A stretch of DNA of 64,000 bases, from positions 29,801-93,800 of the forward strand of contig JACPVJ010000079.1 in assembly GCA_016191785.1 (NCBI GenBank), written 5' to 3'. How positions within the stretch are numbered: the first letter of the stretch is position 1; every line of letters begins with the position of its first letter. Position numbers and translations under genes: made by a program. Below the pieces are notes generated by a model. That model made no database searches. It was not told the DNA's origin and saw only the letters and a list, made by a program, of their open reading frames with translations. Positions 9,356 to 19,704 of this stretch are shown here, one piece after another. This DNA comes from Myxococcales bacterium (lineage in GTDB: Bacteria > Myxococcota_A > Polyangia > Polyangiales > Polyangiaceae).

Positions 9356-10672
9356 GTGCAACCTCCGAAGCTCCCGCGCACCCTGTTCTGGGCCGTCTGG
9401 TTCGTCCTGGTCCCGCTCGCGCTCGCGGCGCTCACGGTCTGGGCGCTCAAGCCCGGCGCCGGCGAGGTCGCCGCCTCGGGCTTCGGAAAGCTGCGCTTCA
9501 TCGTCCAGGACCAACCGGTCCCGAGCGGCATCGTGCTGTTCACGCTGTACGAGATGCTGCTCTATCACTTCCGGTACTACCTGCCGTTCGCGGCGAACGT
9601 CGGCCTCGGCGGGCGTGCCGACGTGCCACCCGAGCTGCGACGCGCCTACGAGCAGGCCGCTCACTTGCTCGACGAAGTCGAGCGCGTGCGCGACCGAAAC
9701 GCCAAGGCCATCGAGCGCAACGTGCCGCGGAGCGCCCGTGACAAGCTCGACGAGAGCCTCGAGTCGCTGAAGGCGGCGATGGACGAGAAGGAATTCGACC
9801 CCGAGGCCTTCCAGAGCTCCCACGAGGCCGCGGTGAAGGTGGTCGAGCGGCACCTGGGCCGCTGGCGCAAGGGCGAGCTGCGCGAGTACGCCGAGTCCAT
9901 CGGCGTCGCGGTGGGCGTCGCGCTCTTGTTGCGCGCGTTCGTGGTCGAAGCGTTCAAGATCCCGAGCGGGTCGATGCTGCCCACCCTGCAGATCCAGGAC
10001 CACATCTTCGTCAACAAGTTCTCGTACGGGCCGACCGTGCCGTTCACCAAGAACCGGGTGCTCTCGCGGCTGCCACCGAGCTACGGCGACGTCATGGTGT
10101 TCGAGTTCCCCGACCCGAACCCACAAAACCCGCGCCAGGACTTCATCAAGCGCGCCATTGCGCTGCCCGGCGACACGCTCAGCGTGGAGGCCGGGCACCC
10201 GATCATCAACGGCTGGCGAGTCCCCAGCTGCTTCGTCGGTGCTTACGAGTTCCACGAGGGCGACGAGACCCTCACCAAGCGCGGCGACCTGTTCGTCGAG
10301 TTCTTGGGTGAGTACAGCTACCTGACCTTGTTCGAGGACGATCGCTTCGACGGGCGACAAGGGCCGTATCAGGTGGAGCCCGGCGAGGTCTGGGTGCTGG
10401 GTGACAACCGCAACAACTCGAGCGACTCGCGGGCGTGGTTCGGTGGGCGCGGCGGCGGCGTGCCGTTCCCGAACATCAAAGGCCGCGCACTCTTCGTCTG
10501 GATGAGCTTCGGCGCCGACGGCGGAATCACCTGGGACCGCCTGCTGGCCAACGTCATGGGCCGGCCACGCCTGCCGAAAGAGGCCCCTCAGGCGCTGGTC
10601 GCCGGAATCCAGAAGTGCCTCGCGGCTCGCCCGCCGATCTCGGAAACGACCCCGCCGCGCCCCAAAAACTAG
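9356..10672 (+). CDS. lepB: Signal peptidase I, N-terminally enlarged
   Basis: Type I leader peptidase that removes signal peptides from exported proteins. The catalytic Ser is S206 in PSGSMLP and the general-base Lys is K265 in IKRAIALPGD; box E is visible as GDNRNNSSDSR. A transmembrane helix at about 181-199 precedes the catalytic domain, as expected. Unusual is the region before it: a first helix (8-30), a possible second (about 55-78), and roughly 90 charged helical residues (about 90-178). E. coli LepB has its catalytic Ser near residue 90, so here the N-terminal part is more than 100 residues longer. The start is GTG 9356, with no clear ribosome site. Confidence 0.93.
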   Translation: MQPPKLPRTLFWAVWFVLVPLALAALTVWALKPGAGEVAASGFGKLRFIVQDQPVPSGIVLFTLYEMLLYHFRYYLPFAANVGLGGRADVPPELRRAYEQAAHLLDEVERVRDRNAKAIERNVPRSARDKLDESLESLKAAMDEKEFDPEAFQSSHEAAVKVVERHLGRWRKGELREYAESIGVAVGVALLLRAFVVEAFKIPSGSMLPTLQIQDHIFVNKFSYGPTVPFTKNRVLSRLPPSYGDVMVFEFPDPNPQNPRQDFIKRAIALPGDTLSVEAGHPIINGWRVPSCFVGAYEFHEGDETLTKRGDLFVEFLGEYSYLTLFEDDRFDGRQGPYQVEPGEVWVLGDNRNNSSDSRAWFGGRGGGVPFPNIKGRALFVWMSFGADGGITWDRLLANVMGRPRLPKEAPQALVAGIQKCLAARPPISETTPPRPKN

Positions 10673-10775
10673 GTCGCGCCTCGAAACATCGTCGGCTCGC
10701 GCAGGACAACGTTGCTTGCCCTCGACGCCGTGTCGTCGGGTTTGCTACCGTCGCCCTCCCACGGAGGAGGAACGG

Positions 10776-11411
10776 ATGCGCATGCACGACAAGTGGACGA
10801 TCACGGCTTCGGCCGCCCTGCTCATCGGGGCGCTCTTCGCCTGCAAGAAGAAAGAGGAGCCGCCGCCCGCGCCGACGCCTCCGCCGGCGCCGACGCCCAC
10901 CGCGAGCGCCGAGCCACCGAAGGAGACGAAGAAGGACGACGAGGTCAAGCGCTACGGCGACAAGGAAAAGGAAGAGAGCGGCACGGTGATGGTGCTGCTC
11001 CCGAACGCCAAGGTCTACAAAGAGGCCGACGACAGCACCACCCACATCGCCACGCTGTCGAAGGGCACCTTGGTCAACCGCAAGATGCGCTACAGCAACT
11101 GGATGCTGATCGACTGGCCGAGCGGCGTCGGGCAGCTCTCGCCGGGTTGGATCGTGACCAAGCACCTGGACGACAAGATCCTCAAGATCGACCTCGACAA
11201 GGTGAAGAACCAGGACGCCGGCGTGGTGATCTCGGACGCCGGTGTGAAGCCCGCCGACGCGGCAGCGACCACGCCCGACGCGGCCGCGACCACACCCGAT
11301 GCCTCGGCCGGCAAGCCCGACGCCGAAGCGCCCAAGCCCGACGCGGCAGCGCCACCAGCCAAGCCCGACGCGGGTCGCCTCAAGGGGCTCCCGGTCCTGA
11401 TCCCGAAGTAG
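10776..11411 (+). CDS. Lipoprotein with SH3-like domain and Ala/Asp/Pro-rich tail
   Basis: A 211-residue lipoprotein: signal peptide ending in a lipobox (LFAC), then a Lys/Glu patch, a Pro/Ala-rich linker (about 28-50), a compact domain at about 70-135 with the pattern of bacterial SH3 domains (VMVLLPNAKVYKE ... GTLVNRKMRYSNWMLIDWP ... GWIVTKHL), and a C-terminal tail of repeated T-P-D-A and K-P-D-A motifs. SH3b domains usually bind peptidoglycan or peptides, so a cell-wall role is plausible. The ATG at 10776 follows a strong GGAGGAGG site. A terminator lies just after the gene. Confidence 0.85.
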   Translation: MRMHDKWTITASAALLIGALFACKKKEEPPPAPTPPPAPTPTASAEPPKETKKDDEVKRYGDKEKEESGTVMVLLPNAKVYKEADDSTTHIATLSKGTLVNRKMRYSNWMLIDWPSGVGQLSPGWIVTKHLDDKILKIDLDKVKNQDAGVVISDAGVKPADAAATTPDAAATTPDASAGKPDAEAPKPDAAAPPAKPDAGRLKGLPVLIPK

Positions 11412-11431
11412 CCGCTGCGCGCGCGCTCGAA

Positions 11432-11475
11432 GCCGCCGTGGCCGTCACTGACGCGCCGCGGCGGTTTTCGTTTTT
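11432..11475 (+). terminator. Rho-independent terminator between the SH3 lipoprotein and tdh
   Basis: A GC-rich hairpin with arms gccgccgtgg and ccgcggcgg (one mismatch) is followed by TTTTCGTTTTT. It lies 21 nt after the stop of the SH3-like lipoprotein and 52 nt before tdh, so it separates the two transcripts. Confidence 0.75.
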
Positions 11476-11526
11476 GGGCAACACACCGCTCGACCGCCAT
11501 CGCCGACGGTCGTATGAGAGCCGCGC

Positions 11527-12711
11527 ATGACCGAGACGATGCGCGCTCTGGTTTACGACCGAGAACGGGACCCCTGGGACGCCAGCCGCGGGCTCCGGCT
11601 GTCGGACGTCCCGAAGGCCACGCTCGACGAAAAGAGCGACTATCACGACCGCTCGCGGGTGCTGATCAAGCCCAAGTTCGTGGGCTTCTGCGGGAGCGAC
11701 CGGGGGATCTGGTTCCGGCGCGCCTTCAAGGAGATGATCTGCGGCTCGCTCGACAGAGAGGGCCAGCAGCACCGGCAGCCCCGCAACCAGCGCGTGATTG
11801 GTCACGAGCTCTTCGGTGAGGTCGTGGCGGTCGGTAGCGACGCCAAACGCAGCTTCGGCCTCGAGGTCGGCGACATGGTCGCCGCCGAGAGCCACATCTT
11901 CTGCGGCGTCTGCTACCAGTGTCGCAACGGCGACGCGCACGTCTGCGCCGACGACCTGATCATCGGCATCAGCTACGACGGCGCCTTCGCCGAGTACGTG
12001 AAGCTGCCGGCGCAGGTCATCTGGCGGACCGACACCCACAAGATCCGCCCAGAGGTGGCGGCGATTCAAGAGCCGTTCGGCAACGCCGTGCACGCCTGCA
12101 CCAAGGTGAACCTGCGAGGAAAGCGCGTGGCCATCGTCGGCTGCGGGACCATCGGCCTGTTCGCGGTGGCGATTGCCCGAGCGCTGGGCGCCCAGACCAT
12201 CATCGGCATCGAGCCCGTGGCCAACCACGCCGCCATGGCCAAGAAGCTGGGCGCCGATCACGTGCTCTCTCCCGGGAACACCGGGCCCGACGACTACGCC
12301 CACGACAAGGACCTGGTGGCCGAGGTCCGAAAGCTGACCGACGGCGTGGGGGTCGACGTCGCGCTCGAGATGAGCGGGCTCAACTCGAGCGTGAACAACG
12401 CCATCCACGCTGCGCGCCGCGGCGGCGACGTGATCCTGTTCGGGCTCAAGAGCGGCGACGCGGTGATCGAGAGCTTCGACCGGCTGATCGTCGACGGAAT
12501 CGCGCTGCACAGCGTGATCGGGCGCCGCGTGTGGGAGACGTGGCACATCACGCGCCACCTCCTCGAGTCGCGCGATCCGAACATCCACGACCTGATCTAC
12601 GAGGTGATCTTGAACCGGGGGGACGGTCCCATCGTGGACTTCGACAAGTACGACCCCAGCGCCTTCGAGGAGCGGATCAAGACCTTCCCCAAGGTCGTAC
12701 TGCGGTTCTGA
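11527..12711 (+). CDS. tdh: L-threonine 3-dehydrogenase, zinc-dependent (variant, long)
   Basis: Zinc alcohol dehydrogenase of 394 residues that should oxidise L-threonine to 2-amino-3-ketobutyrate with NAD. Conserved parts: the catalytic-zinc motif CGSD (58-61) and GHE (about 95), structural-zinc cysteines in [16 protein letters not shown] (about 126-141), the Rossmann loop GCGTIG, and Tdh-like stretches [15 protein letters not shown] and RVWETWHI. E. coli Tdh has 341 residues. The extra length here is in the N-terminal third (an insertion after [10 protein letters not shown]) and near the end. The kbl gene 14 nt downstream supports the threonine role; other zinc dehydrogenases of the family are a weaker alternative. 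Confidence 0.88.
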   Translation: MTETMRALVYDRERDPWDASRGLRLSDVPKATLDEKSDYHDRSRVLIKPKFVGFCGSDRGIWFRRAFKEMICGSLDREGQQHRQPRNQRVIGHELFGEVVAVGSDAKRSFGLEVGDMVAAESHIFCGVCYQCRNGDAHVCADDLIIGISYDGAFAEYVKLPAQVIWRTDTHKIRPEVAAIQEPFGNAVHACTKVNLRGKRVAIVGCGTIGLFAVAIARALGAQTIIGIEPVANHAAMAKKLGADHVLSPGNTGPDDYAHDKDLVAEVRKLTDGVGVDVALEMSGLNSSVNNAIHAARRGGDVILFGLKSGDAVIESFDRLIVDGIALHSVIGRRVWETWHITRHLLESRDPNIHDLIYEVILNRGDGPIVDFDKYDPSAFEERIKTFPKVVLRF

Positions 12712-12725
12712 CCTGGAGCGCTGCC

Positions 12726-13919
<1,194 letters not shown>

Positions 13920-13949
13920 CGCCACCCGGGCCCGACCGCCGGGGCGGGC

Positions 13950-14138
13950 TCAGACTCCAGTTTCGCTGGGCTCGAAGGGTGGGTCCTGGGGACCGAGGCC
14001 GTCTTCCCCGACCCGGTAAACGCCGCTCTCGCAGCGCACCCGGGGTCGCCGCTCGGACTCGGCCTCTGCCTCCTCCGCCTGGAGGAGCCCCGCCAGCAGG
14101 ATGCCCAGCGTGGTGGAGAGGCGCTCGCGCTCGGTCAT
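13950..14138 (-). CDS. Small hypothetical protein
   Basis: A 62-residue ORF with an AGAGGGG ribosome-binding-like sequence about 7 nt before its ATG, which makes it likelier to be real than most small frames here. The N-terminal half (TERERLSTTLGILLAGLLQAEE) could be an amphipathic or weakly hydrophobic helix, and the rest is polar. It is 41 nt downstream of a small membrane protein gene on the same strand. No family is recognised. Confidence 0.55.
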   Translation of the reverse strand: MTERERLSTTLGILLAGLLQAEEAEAESERRPRVRCESGVYRVGEDGLGPQDPPFEPSETGV

Positions 14139-14179
14139 GGACGCCCCTCTTTACGCCGGCCCCGGCAGAGTCCTTCCTC

Positions 14180-14560
14180 TCAGCCCTTCTCGACCTCGGG
14201 GGCCGCCTTGGGGAGCAGCTGCAATCCCAGCTTTTCTTGCAGTTTCTTGGCGCGGTGAGCCTGCACCCACACCGCCACCAAGAGCACCACCCAGGCCACG
14301 AAGAGGCCCGCCCCGCCCACGCGGATCACCGCCCAGGGCACCCCGACGCGAGGGCCGCCGAGCTGAAGCAGGTAGTCGATACCCAACTTGGCGAAGCAGC
14401 CCAGGCTGCCGAGGTTGTAGGCCCCGAGGGCCATGGCCTTCCAACGCTCGAACTCGGCGGAGGGCACGTCCGGGTGGTCGCTTGCCTCGCGCCGACGCAC
14501 GTCGAGCTTACGGATCGTGAGCCAGATCCCGAACACCAGCGCAAGGACGTCGAGCAGCAT
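14180..14560 (-). CDS. Small membrane protein of unknown function
   Basis: A 126-residue protein with about three hydrophobic segments: residues 1-15 (LLDVLALVFGIWLTI), about 43-68, and about 77-98. A basic/acidic tail (HRAKKLQEKLG...) follows the last segment. Its ATG overlaps the stop of the upstream lipoprotein gene (ATGA), so the two are translationally coupled. No family is recognised; function unknown. Confidence 0.75.
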   Translation of the reverse strand: MLLDVLALVFGIWLTIRKLDVRRREASDHPDVPSAEFERWKAMALGAYNLGSLGCFAKLGIDYLLQLGGPRVGVPWAVIRVGGAGLFVAWVVLLVAVWVQAHRAKKLQEKLGLQLLPKAAPEVEKG

Positions 14561-15792
14561 CAGAATTGCCCCAAGAAACGCGGCGGCAGCCCGATCGCGT
14601 CGCGGATGTCGATGGCCGTCGGCTCGCCCACGCGGCCGGCGTCGTCGACGACAAGCCGGTGCACGACCCCGCGCCCGGCGTCACTCGCGAAACACGTCGA
14701 GCAAGCGGCCCCGCAGCGCACGTCCCCGAGGGTGAACGGGTCCCCCTTCGACTCGAGCAGCGTTCGGCGCTCGAGCCCCGGCAGCGCGATCTCGACCACG
14801 GTGTCGGGCAACGCACCGGCGCTGCTGGTGGGCAGGCGCCCGAAGGTGTTCGCAACCAGCGTGCTGTCGCCCGCCCAGGCCACGCCGAAGCCGAAGGGGA
14901 AGCCGACCGCTGCGGGGGCTCGTGCCACCTCCGTCAGCTTCGGACCGAGCGCCACCACGACCACCGCCGACTCGCCGACGGTCGGCTCCGCGCCGCCCAG
15001 AAACCGACCGGAACAGGCGACCGCGACGCGCTCGCCGTTCGGCGAAGGAGCCAGCCCGTTGCACTCGTACAGCCCGTCGAGCACCAGCACGTCGTCGATC
15101 GACCCGGTGACCGGGTCGACCACCGCCAGGCGCGAGGGCACCGCGTCCGAGTGGTCCGCCGTCTTCCCCAAGAGGCTCACGACGACCCGGGCGCCGGCCC
15201 TCGCCATGCGGTGAGGGCTGGCGTGAAACTCGGGTGGCGCTCCCGCCATGGCCGGCGAAAGGTCGATGCTGCCGAGGACCGAGGGTCCGTCGAGATCGAG
15301 GACCAGGATGTCGTCGCCGCGATCAGGCGCGACCGCCGCCGCATCGGGGTTGCGGTTGAACCGAGTCACCAGGGCGCGGCCTTCGCTGACCGCCAGGTAG
15401 TCGTGAGGGTTGGCGTCGAAGCCGGAGCGGACGCTCAGCTGCGCCGTGACCTCGGCGCTCACCACGTCGACCCAAGTGAGCACCGACGCGGGGTACCGGT
15501 CGAGCAAGACCAGCGCACCGCCGTTGGGCTCGGTCGGCAACATCACGTCGCCGGTCAGCTTGGCAGAGAGCTTGGCGCCCGACGTCGCGCTCGAAACGAA
15601 GGACGGAGACAGCACTTCACCGTCCCAGCCGAGGAGCGACACGTTGGTGGACTGGTAGTCCGTCTGGACCACGCCCACGCCTCGCCCGCAGGCGCCCGGC
15701 GTCACCTGCGTGCCGCCCGTCGACCCCGGTGGCTCGGGCGCACCGCACCCGACGACCAGTGTCACGAGCAAGGTGGGGGCGAGCGCTCTCAT
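14560..15792 (-). CDS. Lipoprotein with repeated beta-strand pattern (propeller-like)
   Basis: A 410-residue exported lipoprotein with lipobox VVGCG near the N-terminus. The mature sequence has repeated segments of the form VLVLD, VVVVALG and VVEIALPG with intervening Asp/Gly turns and the motif NPHDYL, which suggests a beta-propeller such as those binding sugars or phytases. The pattern is suggestive only. Two close Cys pairs occur near the C-terminus (C-G-A-A-C-S-T-C). Coupled by a 1-nt overlap to the small membrane protein downstream. ATG 15792 gives a normal signal peptide. Confidence 0.8.
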   Translation of the reverse strand: MRALAPTLLVTLVVGCGAPEPPGSTGGTQVTPGACGRGVGVVQTDYQSTNVSLLGWDGEVLSPSFVSSATSGAKLSAKLTGDVMLPTEPNGGALVLLDRYPASVLTWVDVVSAEVTAQLSVRSGFDANPHDYLAVSEGRALVTRFNRNPDAAAVAPDRGDDILVLDLDGPSVLGSIDLSPAMAGAPPEFHASPHRMARAGARVVVSLLGKTADHSDAVPSRLAVVDPVTGSIDDVLVLDGLYECNGLAPSPNGERVAVACSGRFLGGAEPTVGESAVVVVALGPKLTEVARAPAAVGFPFGFGVAWAGDSTLVANTFGRLPTSSAGALPDTVVEIALPGLERRTLLESKGDPFTLGDVRCGAACSTCFASDAGRGVVHRLVVDDAGRVGEPTAIDIRDAIGLPPRFLGQF

Positions 15793-15888
15793 CGGGCGCG
15801 GCAGCCAAGCACGGCCGGCGGCCTCGGGCAAACCCCGGTGAAACCCCGGAGGATTGAACCTGGAACGAACCGATGACACGCTCGACCG

Positions 15889-16767
15889 GTGCAGCACAGG
15901 CCCACCGTCGTGGCCTTCGGCGAGCTCCTGTTCGACCTGTTCCCGGACGGCCCGCGCCTGGGCGGTGCGGCGGCGAACGTCGCGTTCCACGCGGCCGCCC
16001 TTGGCGCTCGCGCGCTCTTGGTGAGTCGAGTGGGCAGCGACGAGCTCGGCCGGCGTGCACTCGGTCAGCTCCGCGAGCGCGGAGTCGACGTACGCTTCGT
16101 GGGCACCGACCTCGACCGGCCCACGGGCACGGTCCACGTCGACCTGATCGATGGTGAGCCCCGCTTCCGCATCGGAGATCAGTGCGCTTGGGACCGGCTC
16201 GAGGTCACCCCCGAGCTCACCGCCGAGCTCGGTTTGGCTGACGCATTCGTGTTCGGGACGCTCGCCCAGCGCAGCCCCCTCGGGTCGGGCGCGCTCCGCG
16301 CCGCGCTCGGCGCCCTCCCGCCACGCTGCCTTCGGGTCGCCGATCTCAACCTGCGCCCTCCCCACGTGAGCGAAGCCGTGCTGACCACCGCGCTCGCCCA
16401 CGCCAGCGTGGTCAAGCTGAACGAGCCCGAGGCCACGCGCGTCGCCGCAGCGCTCGGCGCGGACGACCCGGTGGCGGCGCTGCTCGGGCGCGGCGTCTCG
16501 GTCGTGGTCGTGACCCACGGCGCCGCCGGCGCCGAGCTCCACACCCGCCACAGCCACGAGCGGCACCCGGGCTTCGCGGCGCTCCCGACCGGAGATGCCG
16601 TCGGGGCCGGCGATGCCTTCACCGCCTGTCTGACCGTCGAGCTGTGTCGGGCGACCCCGCTGCCCAAGCTGCTCGCGCGCGCCAACCGCTACGCGAGCTT
16701 CGTCGCCAGCCACCGCGGAGCCATGCCCGAGCCGGGCCGGGAGCTGCTGGACGCGCTGAGCCTCTGA
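15889..16767 (+). CDS. PfkB-family carbohydrate kinase
   Basis: Ribokinase-fold sugar kinase of 292 residues. Family hallmarks are the N-terminal GGAAANVAFH (substrate glycines) and the C-terminal signature TGDAVGAGDAF (about 236-245), whose second Asp is the catalytic base. Substrate could be fructose or a related sugar: the sequence resembles bacterial fructokinases, but this cannot be proved by eye. No sugar transporter or operon partner is adjacent; the gene is convergent with an aminotransferase gene one base away. GTG 15889 is the start that fits the domain. No strong ribosome site is visible. Confidence 0.88.
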   Translation: MQHRPTVVAFGELLFDLFPDGPRLGGAAANVAFHAAALGARALLVSRVGSDELGRRALGQLRERGVDVRFVGTDLDRPTGTVHVDLIDGEPRFRIGDQCAWDRLEVTPELTAELGLADAFVFGTLAQRSPLGSGALRAALGALPPRCLRVADLNLRPPHVSEAVLTTALAHASVVKLNEPEATRVAAALGADDPVAALLGRGVSVVVVTHGAAGAELHTRHSHERHPGFAALPTGDAVGAGDAFTACLTVELCRATPLPKLLARANRYASFVASHRGAMPEPGRELLDALSL

Positions 16768-16768
16768 C

Positions 16769-17965
16769 TCAGAGCGCCTGCTCGAGCGCGGCGATCACGC
16801 GATCGACCTCTTCGAGCGTGTTGTAGTGGACCATCGAGACGCGCACCACGCCGCCACGATCGCCCAGGCCGAGCGCGCGGATCAGGCGGCGGGAGTAGAA
16901 GTCGCCGTGGCGAATGCCGATGCCCAGCGCGTCGACCGCGCGGACCACGGCCTCGGGGGACCTGGCGTGCGGCGCGAAGCTGAGGGTGGGTACCCGCCGG
17001 TCCGAATCGGAGCTCGAATCGCCGATCAGCGTGAGATCCGAGCGAGCACGCAGGAAACAGAGGAGCCGCTCGGCCAGCGCTGCCTCGTGACGAGCGATCG
17101 CCGCCCAGGCCACGTCGAGCGCACCCCCGCCGAGGGCGCAGAGGTACGCTTCGAGCGCCGGCAGCGATGCGGTGAGCTCGTAGCAGACGTTGCCGGGCTG
17201 AAGCTTGTACGGCACCTCGGTCGCCAAGAACTCGTGGTTGATGTTGGCGAGCTCTTCCAGGTGGCCGAGCGGCGCCACCAGGGCAGCCAGGTGAGGGCCG
17301 TAGACCTTGTACAAGCTGAAGACGTAGTAGTCGACGCCGAGCGCGGCGAAATCGACCTGTCGGTGCGGGGCAAAGGCCACGCCGTCGACCAGCAGGCGGG
17401 CGCCGGCCGCGTGCACCCGCCTGGCAACGGCGCGCACGTCGTGAATCGTACCGAGCACGTTCGAGCAGTGAGTCATGCACACCAAGCGGGTGCGCGGGCC
17501 CAAGATCGGCTCGAGCTGGTCCAGGCGCAGCGTACGCGACTCGAGATCGAGCTTCCACTCGCGGACCGCGACACCGCGGCTCTCGAGTCGGCGAAACGCG
17601 CCGATGTTGGCCTCGTGGTCGGCGTTGGTGACGACGATCTGATCGCCGGGCGCCAGACCCGGCGCGAGGGCGAGCGCCAGGTTCGACAAGAGCTGGGTGG
17701 TCGACGGTCCGATCACGACCTGACGGTCGTCGGCGACGCCCACCAGCCGAGCGATGGCGCGGCGGCCAGCCAAGACGTGGGCCGATGCCTCGACCGAGAC
17801 CGAGTAGCTCGCACCGAGCTGCACGTTTCGCTCGAGCATGTAGGCCCGAACCGCGTCGGCGACCGCGCCCAGGCACTGCGAGCCGCCTGCGTTGTCCATG
17901 AAGACGAGGTCGCGAGAGAGCGCCGGAAACGCGGCTCGCGCCGCCGAAGGGTCGAAGGGCATCAT
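16769..17965 (-). CDS. Class V aminotransferase / cysteine desulfurase-like PLP enzyme
   Basis: A 398-residue PLP enzyme of the cysteine-desulfurase-like aminotransferase family (SufS/NifS fold). The PLP lysine is in FSLYKVYGPH (about 225), with the SHCSN-like stretch CMTHCSNVLGTIHD and a DGVAFAPHR motif upstream. The N-terminal FPAL and FMDNAGGSQ motifs fit the isopenicillin-epimerase-like branch. Whether it acts on cysteine or another amino acid cannot be decided. The first ATG overlaps the stop of the hybrid kinase gene (ATGATG, 4 nt), implying coupling and perhaps a signalling-related substrate (inference). No suf or nif genes are near. Confidence 0.85.
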   Translation of the reverse strand: MMPFDPSAARAAFPALSRDLVFMDNAGGSQCLGAVADAVRAYMLERNVQLGASYSVSVEASAHVLAGRRAIARLVGVADDRQVVIGPSTTQLLSNLALALAPGLAPGDQIVVTNADHEANIGAFRRLESRGVAVREWKLDLESRTLRLDQLEPILGPRTRLVCMTHCSNVLGTIHDVRAVARRVHAAGARLLVDGVAFAPHRQVDFAALGVDYYVFSLYKVYGPHLAALVAPLGHLEELANINHEFLATEVPYKLQPGNVCYELTASLPALEAYLCALGGGALDVAWAAIARHEAALAERLLCFLRARSDLTLIGDSSSDSDRRVPTLSFAPHARSPEAVVRAVDALGIGIRHGDFYSRRLIRALGLGDRGGVVRVSMVHYNTLEEVDRVIAALEQAL

Positions 17966-19605
17966 GGCTGGGTCTCGGGGGAGAGCATCGACCGGACGAC
18001 GACCTCGAGCTCGGAGACGAGATCGACCTTGTTGCACACCCGGCGCACGCCGAGGCGCTCCGCGTCCCGGCGCAGGTCCGCGCTCGGGTAGCCCGTGATC
18101 ATCACCACCGCGAGGTCTGGGCGAAGCGCCAGTGCCTTGCGTGCCAGGTCCAGCCCCGACAGGTGCGGCATGCTGAAATCGAGCACCAAGAGGTCGCACG
18201 CCCTGGGCCGCTCGAGCAGCGCCTCCGAGGCGGCTCGAGGATCCGCGAAGGTGGTGACTCGGCAGCCGGCACGCCGGAGCAATCGGGCCACGACACGCAA
18301 GATGGCCGGGTCGTCGTCCACGCACATCACGTGCTTCACCCCTGCCGGAGGGCGGGACGACGGGACTCGGACGGGAGCGGGCGCCATCTCGACCGGTCCG
18401 GACGGCGCCCCCGGCAGGTAGACCGACAGGGTGGTGCCTTTTCCGGGCGCGCTTTGGAGCTCGATGGTCCCCCGGTGCGAGGTCACGATGCCCTGCACCA
18501 CCGACAGGCCCAGCCCCGAGCCCACTCCGACTTCGCGGGTCGTAAAGAAGGGCTCGAAGACGCGGCGTTGGGTCTCGGCGTCCATGCCCGAACCGTTGTC
18601 GCTCACCGTCAGCTCCAGGTACGTGCCTGGCTCGATCTGGCCGGGCAGGCGTCCGGCCAGATCGGCGTCGATCTCTCGTGTGCCCACTCGCACGTCGACC
18701 CGCGGGTGGGACGGCGGCCGGTCCTTTATCGCCAGCACGGCGTTCCGGCACAAGTTCATCACGACCTGATGAAGCTGCGCGGCGTCACCGAGGATCAGCG
18801 GCGCGGCCGGGTCGATGTTGGTGGTCAGGGCAATCTGGGATGGGATCGACGCTCGGAGGAGGCGGCTCGCCTCGACCACCACGTCACCGACGGACACCGG
18901 ACCGAGCTCGCGAGGCTGTTTCTGCTCGAGCGTGATCAGCTGCTCGACCAAGCGCTTGGCGCGGAGCCCGGCTTGTTGAATGTCCGCCAGGCTCTCGGAA
19001 GCGGGGTGGCCGCTGGGCAGCGCCTGCTCGACCAGCCACAGGTTCGCCATGATCGACGCGAGGATGTTGTTGAAGTCGTGCGCGATGCCGCCCGCGAGCG
19101 TGACCAGCGAGTCTTGCTTGTGCGCGCGACGCAGCCGCTCGTCGAGCGCGGCCTGCGCCCTCTCTCTAGCCTCACGCTCGGTGACGTCTTCGTACCACCC
19201 GACCACGCCCATCACCTCGCCGCGGGGGCCCCTCAGCGGCGACTTGTGGGTCTCACAGAGCCGCTCCCCCCGGTCCGGCAGGTGCTGCTTTTCCACGATC
19301 AACGGCAGCGGCAGGCCGCTGCTCATGACCCGCTGGTCATCGGCACGAAACGCCGCCGCTTCCTCCGGCGTCCACGGCAGGTCGGCGTCCGAGAGGCCCA
19401 CCACGCTGGTGCCCTCGGTCAGCCCCGAACGGATGGCCTGTTCACGATTGGCGCCGACATACACACTGTCCACGTCCTTCCAGAAGAGGGGAAACGGCAG
19501 GGCGTCCACCGCGCCTTGAAAGAACTCGAGCTGACGGCGTAGTTGCGCGAGCTCTGCTCGTAGCGTTTCGAGCTCCGCATTCTCCGAGGGCCGGTCGCGG
19601 GACAA
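17962..19605 (-). CDS. Hybrid sensor histidine kinase with PAS and C-terminal receiver domain
   Basis: A 547-residue soluble two-component protein: coiled coil (about 8-30), PAS (about 35-145), HisKA with phosphoacceptor His176 in GGIAHDFNN, HATPase (N-box NLCRNA, G-boxes SDNGSGM and VGSGLGLSV), then a receiver domain with phosphoacceptor Asp in LLVLDFSMP (about 478). No transmembrane segment is present, so it senses a cytoplasmic signal via the PAS domain. The start is TTG 19605, which has only a weak GAGG nearby and is uncertain. Its C-terminal codon overlaps the aminotransferase start. Confidence 0.92.
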   Translation of the reverse strand: MSRDRPSENAELETLRAELAQLRRQLEFFQGAVDALPFPLFWKDVDSVYVGANREQAIRSGLTEGTSVVGLSDADLPWTPEEAAAFRADDQRVMSSGLPLPLIVEKQHLPDRGERLCETHKSPLRGPRGEVMGVVGWYEDVTEREARERAQAALDERLRRAHKQDSLVTLAGGIAHDFNNILASIMANLWLVEQALPSGHPASESLADIQQAGLRAKRLVEQLITLEQKQPRELGPVSVGDVVVEASRLLRASIPSQIALTTNIDPAAPLILGDAAQLHQVVMNLCRNAVLAIKDRPPSHPRVDVRVGTREIDADLAGRLPGQIEPGTYLELTVSDNGSGMDAETQRRVFEPFFTTREVGVGSGLGLSVVQGIVTSHRGTIELQSAPGKGTTLSVYLPGAPSGPVEMAPAPVRVPSSRPPAGVKHVMCVDDDPAILRVVARLLRRAGCRVTTFADPRAASEALLERPRACDLLVLDFSMPHLSGLDLARKALALRPDLAVVMITGYPSADLRRDAERLGVRRVCNKVDLVSELEVVVRSMLSPETQP

Positions 19606-19704
19606 CCTCGACAGAATAGCGGAGCTTTCGCCGGCACGACGGCCTTTCCGGCCAGCTTTCGCCGACCCGTCGCGGTCGGCTCGGCTTCGCCGTAGACTGG
19701 CCGC

